NCBI GenBank assembly: GCA_016584305.1
Contig: JACEEZ010007182.1
Coordinates: forward strand, 260,001 to 324,000
Reading direction: 5' to 3'
Length of the DNA stretch: 64,000 nucleotides
Source: Chionoecetes opilio
Taxonomy: Eukaryota > Arthropoda > Malacostraca > Decapoda > Majidae
Part shown: positions 56,491 through 64,000 of the stretch, piece after piece
Position numbering within the stretch: the first letter of the stretch is position 1
How the letters are laid out: every line of letters begins with the position of its first letter
The notes under the pieces: model-generated
What the model saw: only the letters and a program-made list of their open reading frames with translations
Told to the model about the DNA's origin: nothing
Database searches by the model: none
Program-made: the position numbers and the translations under genes

Positions 56491-57274
56491 ACCATTTCAT
56501 CATTCCTGATTGAATGCATCAAATCATAAAGCATACGAGATATCAACAATACGAATCGTCACTTTGTGTTCAGTCAGACCTTTTTTTAAATAATCCGCAA
56601 TCAAAAATCTGCAATTCCCCGAGTTTTTCAAAACACACTCAGTTTGCAGAACGCTCAGGCTACAGGCTCGGTGACGTAGCATCAGGGAGGCTCATCTTCG
56701 GCTGATCGAGAGGCACGTAAACACAGAGATAAATATAGTACTTGAAGATATTTGGGTGTTTCTGATAGATTTTTTTTGCTATATGCCACATGCATGCATC
56801 CTTTATGGGTGCAGCAAGACAGCTGTGCCTTTCGAGAAAAGTTTGCACACGGAAAGGAGTGGCGTGTGTAGGGTGATACACGCCTATAGTGTGTTGGGGC
56901 GAGCAGTTGTGTTGAGAAACGGCGCCCCCCCGTAAGACAGTGACTCAGTCCAACACCATACCAGACCAGGTGGCCCTGTTAGACAGGGACGCCAGGACTG
57001 GCAGCAGCGGTGGACCACCACGACTGTGGGGCTTTGCCTCTTAACAAGACCAAGTAAACCAAGTAAACCAGTTGTGGAGTGGGCGTGCCCTGTGGTGGTG
57101 TGGCTGTCACACTTTCTGCCTTCCCGCCCGCATATTTTCCAACTCTATGCTGTAGTTAATGCTAGTATGTGGTTTCCGAGTAATGACGTTTGACTGTAGC
57201 TCCAAAACTAACCATAGGATTTTCTCGAAAGTACCTTCATTGTGATTCCCACACACACATGGTTTAACCTTATT
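56491..57274. other. gene-associated spacer in the repeat block
   Basis: GC-richer than its surroundings (56880-57130) and, on the minus strand, downstream of the exon at 57275. It likely belongs with that exon as a separate insertion. No second exon was identified. Confidence 0.4.
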
Positions 57275-57516
57275 TACCAATCCATGTTTTGGAGAAGTGC
57301 CAGGTCCTCCTGCTGAACCTCAGGCTCTGCTAACACCTGTTCATCCACCTCGTACTCGGGCTCAAACATATAGGATCCCATGACAATCTGAGGTTCGTTT
57401 TCCTCATAGTATACGCGACCAGCGTCATTTCTTTCGGTGTCAGATTGAGCATCGTACTCTAGATCTGTCACAGCGACAGATTCACTGTCTGACACCGAAG
57501 TACAATCGCTCATCAT
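57275..57516 (-). CDS. candidate first exon of a P2X7-like (P2RX7_C domain) protein
   Basis: Minus strand: ATGATGAGCGATTGT start, Asp/Ser/Glu-rich N-terminus (SVSDSESVAVTDLEYDAQSD), then QIVMGSYMFEPEYEVDE and LALLQNMDW. A YMFEPEY block and a final MDW before a cut site are what I recall from invertebrate P2X7-like intracellular-domain proteins, whose domain continues with a WCxCGxC zinc-binding stretch. The frame meets a stop at once unless spliced at TG|GTAAAT. The rest is not in view, so the family call is tentative. Confidence 0.45.
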
Positions 57517-57754
57517 AACATTTGCCGACAGGTGTCAGACAGAGTGTCTGCGGGCGTCCCTGTTCTGACGTCATCAATAACAGTCGTAGCCCTGTTGGAG
57601 GGAAGATTTTTTTTTCGCGCGCTTTTTACAAAAGTCGTGTTTTTACGGAAATAAGGCCTGGAAATCAACTATTTTTGGTGGATTAAGTGTTTTGAATGTA
57701 CATTCAACATAATTCAGCAAAAAAAAATTGGGTCTGGACGATTATTTTAAGAGG

Positions 57755-58340
57755 CAAACGGTTTAACAGATACAACCAAAAATTGTGATTCCTAATATGT
57801 CATATTTTCCATTATATGCCCCAAAAGGGGCATTTCCCTTATAGATACAAAAAAAAAAAATATATATCAAAATTATAGATCATAAAAAATCTATAAATAC
57901 TATTCTATTAGTTTAAAAATCTGATAAATAGTTTAGCAGACACAACCCAAAAAGTATTATTCATAAGGCATAATATTTTACATTATACCCAAAAAAGTGG
58001 CCTTTTCCTTATAGATACAAAAAAAGACGATATTAAAATTATTGATCATAAAAAACTCTATAAGTAGTTTTCTATGAGTTTTATATTAAGGCAAACAGTT
58101 TACAAGATAAAACTCAAAACAATTATTCCTAAGGCGTAATGTTTCACATTATGCCCCAAAAGTGACATTTTCCATACAAAAATAAACATGGAAAGTAAAA
58201 GTGTAGATCATAAAAAGATATATAAATAGTTTTCAATACGTTTTACAATCAGACAAACGGTTTAACAGATACAACCCAAAAACTAATATTCATTAGGCGA
58301 AATATTTAAATTATACAATAAATAGTGGCATTTCCCTCCC
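57755..58340 (+). repeat. 175-bp tandem repeat, 3-4 units
   Basis: Each unit contains AAACGGTTTAACAGATACAA, CCCCAAAAGTGGCATTTCCC and ATAGATCATAAAAAATCTAT, with 15-25% divergence by eye. Confidence 0.85.
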
Positions 58341-58369
58341 TCTCATATTTCTCTCTCTTTTTCTCTTTC

Positions 58370-58780
58370 TCTATAGTCCATTTGATATACCTTAAGCCGA
58401 AAATTTAAATCGAACGAATTTTAAACATTTTGTAAAACAAATATAAGGCCATTTTTAAGCTATTCTAACAGAACAATAGAAGTAATTCAACGATAATCTA
58501 CCTCTCTAATACGTAAAACTATATGCAGTCTACAGAAAGCAACATTCAATTTCATATTCAGGGAAAAATAGAAAAAAATATAAGCCTTGATATCTGACCG
58601 CTGGGGCACTATTTGAATATAGAAAGTCCTATGACCGATATTTAAGTCACTAGCACTCGGATAAATTAAGATACAGCATTAACATTTCTTATTGCACAAT
58701 ATACTAATATTTAGCAACTGTTAGAGTTTCAAGGGTTTATAATAAAAAGTCTTAGAATTGCAATCCTCCAAATATGGGCA
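58370..58780 (+). repeat. third partial copy of the ~0.68-kb repeat
   Basis: Aligns with the second half of the 53.2/53.9-kb units (AAGGCCATTTTTAAGCTATT; ATAATCTACCTCTCTAATAC; GATATTTAAGTCACTAGCAC). Confidence 0.7.
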
Positions 58781-58810
58781 TATAGACGAATTTTTTTTCT
58801 TCAAAGTTTT

Positions 58811-58898
<88 letters not shown>

Positions 58899-58918
58899 GG
58901 GGGGGGGGGGCACTCAAA
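58811..58918 (+). repeat. (AT)n, poly(T) and poly(G) run
   Basis: A TATA run of about 50 bp, then about 29 T, then 11-12 G. It marks the edge of the right arm. Confidence 0.9.
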
Positions 58919-59353
58919 TGGCAAGCAGCATTGGATTCTACACAATATAGAGTGAATTGCATGCCAGAATAAACGGAAAAAAACTCCCTTTTGAAACGGA
59001 AAGACTGAAAATCTTCAAGAAAGTGATTTTAAGCTCATTTTTGAACAATTATAGAGACAATATTTTTCATTGAATTCCTCAAACGTTTAAATTTAGAGGT
59101 AGATACCATTATTTTCTAAAAGTTTACCGTAACTCAAGTCTCTATCATTCTTGGTGCGTGAATGGGACGAGCATAAAAATGCAAAAAAAGGAGAGAAAAA
59201 AAAAAAATTCAAACAAAGGTCCACTGACAGCTCATTCTGTGCACATATATAGTGGATAATGTCAATGATATGCCCAGTAAAAATGAACACTCCGTCAATA
59301 ATTACCTGAGATAGAGGGTAACAAATTGTAAAATAGATACAAATTGTAAGAGT
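58905..59353 (-). repeat. right inverted arm of the AT-rich block
   Basis: Inverted relative of 52728-53190 (TCTACACAATATAGAGTGAA; TTCTTGGTGCGTGAATGGGA; ATAGAGGGTAACAAATTGTA). It stops abruptly at the Pao LTR. Confidence 0.75.
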
Positions 59354-60130
59354 TGTTGGAATTATCGCCCATCAACTGATGAATGACAACAAACTGTTGA
59401 AATTATAAAGTTAATTAACGTGAACTCACCTTGCTATTAACCCATAATCTACCTAAGCTGCACAGATACCCTATTTAGACGGTAATTAAGGTATACTCAG
59501 CAGTGGCAGATGGGCTGAAGTTTAGGCAGGCTTGATCATTAGCTTGAGGGAGTATTGGAGAGACGCTGGGGTACACAGAATGGCAGGACGGCTGGCTGTG
59601 GAATGTAATGGCGTCGCGGACTGGGCTGACGTGGCTTTTCACAGCTGGCAGCGATTTTATAAGATGTGTTTTACACCTCGTCCTTGTCTTAACCGATTGA
59701 TCGGTTAAAGTTTACTCATATTAATATGAGGTTGACTACACCTTAGTGTACAATCAAAAGCTCACTACAACATCATAGTGTAGCGGCTAACTCGTAACTA
59801 AAATGTCTTGACTAAAATCCTTTCAAGACAGCTGGAGCTTACACGTGGGACACGTTCCAATAATGTTCCTATACGTGGAAGTTTCCTGACAATTCTTATA
59901 TTATGTTAATCCTTTGATTAATTGTGGTATTATAGGTGAATACCACCAAATTTATATTACTATACATCTTAATGTCTATATACATCTTAATTTATACCCA
60001 AATCTATAATAATATATACATAGGTGGATTTGGATTCGTATCCCGCCTTCCTGGTGGTAGGCGCCAAATTCCACCATTCAAATTAATACCTTTCTCAAAA
60101 TTAGAGCGGTTTTAGTGGATAATTTCCACA
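59354..60130 (-). mobile_element. 3' LTR of a Pao retrotransposon
   Basis: 777 bp on the plus strand from TGTTGGAATTATC to GATAATTTCCACA. These ends are also short inverted copies of each other. It lies just downstream, in element sense, of the integrase. A CCGGCCCCCAG block separates the two. The left flank AAGAGT continues the interrupted repeat arm. Confidence 0.85.
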
Positions 60131-60161
60131 ACTGGGGGCCGGCGAAAAATGAAGGGTTACT

Positions 60162-60780
60162 TCAAGTAATTTGACCCCCTTTAATGAGGTTTCTCCAAGT
60201 GGTTTTACACTTTAAAGCAGCTTGCCTCCGAGGTCGAGAATCCCCTAAGTTGGCCTGCCAAGACGCAGACTTAGAGTCTTCATTTCTCTCTTCAGCTAAC
60301 TCTAGGGGAATCAAATTATTTACCGTCCGCACACATCGTTGTCCCCTCACTAGTAACTCCACAGACCTCACAATCCCCTTTCCATCAGTATGCAATTTTG
60401 CTATTTTTCCTAGAGGCCATTGCGAACGAGGCATATCTCCCCTAAGGATTACTATATCTCCTACTTTGATTGGACTTTGATTTTCTGGCTGTTGAGTCCC
60501 ATAAAACTTTTCCCTTAGACTCAGTAAATAATCTGCACTCCAATGCTTATCCCATGACCTTAAAATTTTACTTAAGGTATGATAACCTTCCCGGAGATGT
60601 TGAGCCGTGTCTTTTATTGTAGGATCTTGTATATCTTCCCTTGTATCTATCAAAGGAAAGGGTTCCGGTCTTCTCCCATAAATTAAATGTGAGGGAGTAA
60701 GAGCCTCTATATTTACTGATGAATCATCTAAGTAGGTTAAGGGTCGGTTATTGATACGGGTCTCAATCTCAGTCACTGGT
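60162..60780 (-). pseudogene. Pao pol, C-terminal integrase part
   Basis: TEIETRINNRPLTYLDDSSV, LTPSHLIYGRRPEPFPL, KHWSADYLLSLREKFYGTQQ, then VGDIVILRGDMPRSQWPLGK, RSVELLVRGQ and VNNLIPLEL. This is the DUF5641-type C-terminus typical of Pao integrases. It is one base out of frame with the upstream segment near 60779. Confidence 0.88.
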
Positions 60781-62866
60781 TTTCAAGTCTTCTAGACCTA
60801 TCTTTGTCTTGTGGAGAGTTATCCTAAGACAAGACTTTACAATGCCAATCATTCTCTCTGTGAAACCATTTTGCCAAGGAGCTCTAGGAGTAGTAAAGGT
60901 CCATGAGCATATCCTTAACTCTAGAGATTTTTGTACTGATGGATGATTTAATATTTCTAACAATATGGGGGAGGCTCCTACGAAGTTAGTAGCATTATCG
61001 CTAATCAATCGCCGAAGACACGACCGCCGAGCCACAAACCGCCGGAACACTTGAATAAATGTTTCGGCACTTAAATCATCAGCTATTTCTAAATGAACAG
61101 CCCTTGTAGAGGTGCAAGTAAATAAGCAGACATATACTTTCTTGGGGGGAGTATTATCTCCTGTAATTATTATTGCCCCAGTATAGTCGACACCAGCTAC
61201 CTCAAATGGTTTTAATGATTGTACTCGATCCATGGGGAGTTGAGGGGGCCCGGGATAGGTGATCAGTCTTCCCTCATATCTCTTGCATTTGATACAAGAT
61301 TTGAGGTAGTATTTAACTGCCTGTCTACCCTGCGGTATCCAAAATTCCCTCCTGAGATAGGCTAATGTATCAGCCATTCCACCATGTAAAGAGTTCCCAT
61401 GAGATTCATCCACTATCAATTTAGTAAGATGATGACGTTTGGGAATTAGCATGGGATTGCAGGTTTTATCGGGAAGATCAGCATTCCAAATTCTTCCTCG
61501 ACACCTAATGATGCACTCATTATCTAGGTACAGACCTAATGATTTGATAAGTTTGTTCCTACGGGGACGGGCCGAGGCTAAGATCTGATATTCCTCAGGA
61601 AGTTCCTGTTTTTGTATTGTTCTAACCCAAAACTTCAAAGGATCAGAACTATCCCACTTTATGAATTTGAAGACCAATTTAGTAGTCTTTAATATTTTGC
61701 TTAATAAGGAAAATCTTTTTATATCCATAACAGGATCTGGGATCAATATAGGTTCCATAATTATATCTTCTGATATGTCTGACTTACTATAGACCTTTTG
61801 ATTAGGCCATTCATTATTATTTTTCAGCCAGGTAGGACCTTTAAACCATAATCCTGTATTTAATTTGAGGATAGTTGTTCCTCTGGACAAAATATCAGCT
61901 GGGTTTTCCTTGGTAGCAACATGATTATAGTGAAATGCGGAACCTAAATCATTTATCTTACCAACACGATTCCTGACATAAGGGATTTTTGTGTTATTTT
62001 TCACTAACCAGTGTAGGCAAATTTCACTATCGGTCCACAGATATACTTCACTAATTTGTAATAAATTGCTTAGATATTGACCTAATTTAGTGCCTAATTC
62101 TAATGCAGTCAGCTCCATTTGAGGCAATGTTCTAGGCTTAATTGGGGCAACCCGAGCCTTAGACATAATTAATTTACATTCCTCTCCTGCTTTAAAATAA
62201 GCTACTGCACCGTATGCACTTTTTGAAGCATCACAAAATATGTGTAGTTGCTGGGGTTGTCGCCCATCAGCATTTATTCTCCTACTTATGTGAACTTCAT
62301 TTATCTTATTGAACTCAGATTTTATAGTCTCCCATTTTGTTGTATATTTCCCATCTAGGGGGGTATCCCAATCGAGGTGTTCTCCCCAGGCCTTTTGTAT
62401 TAGACATTTACCCCTTATAGTTATTGGGCTCACTATGCCCAAAGGGTCAAATACTTGGCTGACCTGACTTAAGAGTGTTCTCTTTGTTAGGACCACATCA
62501 GAAAAATCTGGACACTTTAATCTCAGTTCATCAGTTTTTACATTCCACCATAATCCTAACACTGATTGGATCTCTGGTGGCGTATAATTAAAGAAATCCT
62601 TCCTGATTATCCCTTCTAGTCTTGGAGAATTAATATTCCAACTCTGTAAGGGGAGGCTGGCCTTCCTGCAATCTTTATTAGCCAAGTTATAAATTTGTAT
62701 TAGTTCTTCCTCAGAATTTATTGTCCCCTGCAAATTATCCATATAGAAGTTCTTCCCCAATTCTGGGCTATCAGAACCCTTAAAATGGTACTGTAATGTT
62801 TTATTTAATAGAAAGGGGCTTGAGCAAGAACCAAACAGAACTGACTTAAACCTATATGTGACTAGG
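60769..62866 (-). pseudogene. Pao pol, RT catalytic part, RNase H and integrase core
   Basis: Long open frame (663 codons from 62760). NFYMDNLQGT holds the RT catalytic aspartate (Y-x-D-N, a variant also seen in the Pao group). Then come VFDPLGIVSPITIRGK, LHIFCDASKSAYGAVAYF (RNase H) and YLWTDSEICLHWL. The integrase zinc region is HGGMADTLAYLRREFWIPQG, then CIKCKRYEG. The DDE core is FEVAGVDYTGAI, LISDNATNFVGAS and PWQNGFTERMIGIVK. Codons 5' of 62760 back to about 62866 continue the match without a Met. Confidence 0.9.
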
Positions 62867-63716
62867 GGCTATCTTCCTGAGATATATTTTCAGGCCATAG
62901 GAATTTTGTGAAATTTCTATCTTCTTCCCTTAGACCTAATCTTAGGAAAGCCTTAGAGATGTCAGCCACATAGGCGAATTTATCTGTTCTGAATTTTACT
63001 AGGACATCTCCTAGATTAGACAAGAGATTCGGTCCAGTCAGCAGGCAGTCATTTAAACTAGCATCTTGTTTAGTTTTGAAGCTACAATTGAAAACTATTC
63101 TGATGGGGGTGGTTGATGAATCTTTAGCCACTGCATGGTGGGGTAAATAATGTCCTATATTATGATTTACTGCTCCTTCCAGTTTTTCGATAAAATCATC
63201 CTTTAATTGATCTTGAATGATCTTATCATAGCACTCCAATTTAGACTGATTTTTCTTCAGTTTTCTTATGGAACTATTTAAGAGGCTCTTAACTATGTGA
63301 TAATTGGAAGGTAACACAGGGGCATTTATTTGCCAAGGTAGACCTACTTCATATTTACCATTAACATAATTGACAGTGTGATCATAGTGATCTAGAGTAT
63401 TTTGATCCTCTTCAGGTAACTGTTCGGGTATGATACCGATAGTTTCTAGATCCCATAATTTGTGCACGGGGATATCCCCTTCTTCCAATAACTCATTGAT
63501 TTGAGTGGGTACTAATGGAGTCCCTATTCTAGCAACCAAGAGGGGTTGTGCATGACTAGGAATGCATTCCTCTTGTTTTGGCTGGTGAGTGGTTTGTGGG
63601 ATAGGTCCCATTATAACATCACCACCGGCACTGGTGAACATGGAAATGTTATGTCTTTTAATGACCTTACTTAGGAATCGCCCAAAATAATCAGCGCCTA
63701 AATTATTAATTGGCAT
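62862..63716 (-). pseudogene. Pao pol, N-terminal reverse transcriptase part
   Basis: LWDLETIGIIPEQLP, VGLPWQINAPVLPSNYHIVK, GHYLPHHAVAKDSSTTPIRI, VFNCSFKTKQDASLNDCLLT and FAYVADISKAFLRLGLREED are the classical Pao RT blocks, ending KFLWPENISQ. A missing base near 62867 puts the rest of the RT in another frame. Confidence 0.9.
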
Positions 63717-64000
63717 GGGCCATCCACATCTTCAAAGGTATTTCTGAGTAGTCTAACACCTTTCTGTTTCAAAGTTTCAGCTGTAGATTTAAGTCCTTTT
63801 ACAGTTAAATTTATACCGATGTCATTAACTACAGCAGCTACCTTACATTTATAATTACCCAATTGGACTAGTGGTCGAACAATGTCAAAACTTTGAGCTT
63901 CTTTATTGGCCAGAAAGCCCGAAATGGCTAAGTTCACCTTGCTAATTACAGGTAGTTGTAATAGAGCAACTATCTCTCCACTAATAAATGATCTTTGTGC
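63698..64000 (-). pseudogene. Pao pol, protease/linker region (runs off window)
   Basis: QRSFISGEIVALLQLPV, then KVNLAISGFLANKEAQSFDI and ending VDGPCQLII. The start resembles the segment just after the DxGS of Pao aspartic proteases, whose active-site motif would be just beyond 64000. It overlaps the RT frame at 63698-63716 and reads into it only with a frame shift. Gag and the 5' LTR must be off-window. Confidence 0.75.

Overview
The window looks like a repeat-saturated animal genome, most likely an arthropod and probably a decapod crustacean. The evidence is spliced genes with GT/AG introns, interstitial (TTAGG)n/(AACCT)n tracts (the arthropod telomere motif), Pao and Gypsy LTR elements, CR1-like LINEs ending in an 8-bp 3' repeat, Harbinger transposons, and long AT, GA and ACT microsatellites. 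The decapod call is inference. No bacterial genes, rRNA, tRNA or CRISPR were seen.

0-17 kb: one host gene lies on the minus strand, a phytanoyl-CoA dioxygenase (PhyH) family Fe(II)/2-oxoglutarate enzyme. Four coding exons (10774-10583, 10206-10029, 8141-7926, 4361-4119) join in phase, apart from one base too many in the second. Two possible upstream exons (12057-11977, 16939-16822) also join in phase. Its introns are full of MITEs, including most of the nine window copies of a 210-bp element bounded by TTAA, and CR1-like LINE tails. A 24-bp minisatellite (12.4-14.0 kb) is followed by nested foldback elements (14.3-16.8 kb) whose interiors carry telomere-like tracts.

17-27 kb: a Harbinger gene pair. 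A HARBI1-like DDE transposase (plus strand, 2 exons) faces, tail to tail, a Myb/SANT-like DNA-binding protein with a repetitive coiled-coil tail (minus strand, 3 exons). Beyond it is a nest of terminal-inverted-repeat elements with LINE fragments and a (GA)n-filled Harbinger-type MITE.

27-36 kb: a pair of inverted repeats (27.08 and 34.4 kb) encloses an LTR retrotransposon (28804-33390) with 1.42-kb LTRs and a 4-bp target duplication. It has no pol. Its short interior instead carries an ORF whose first ~55 residues are ribosomal protein uL14 (RPL23) fused to unrelated sequence, which suggests a captured, chimeric host gene.

36-50 kb: two successive APE-type LINE copies (the second nearly full length with ORF1 and ORF2, many frameshifts); a tandem Cys2His2 zinc-finger array (45.2-46.1 kb) broken by an indel in almost every finger; a 60-bp tandem array; and a decayed, 5'-truncated Ty3/Gypsy element on the minus strand.

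50-64 kb: a diverged solo LTR related to the 28.8-kb element, bracketed by two GGACAATT-containing minisatellites; an AT-rich block (52.7-59.35 kb) with inverted arms, 0.7-kb duplications and a 175-bp tandem repeat, interrupted by a probable P2X7-like exon; and a Pao retrotransposon on the minus strand, inserted in the right arm and running off the window end. Splice joins and repeat boundaries were read by eye.
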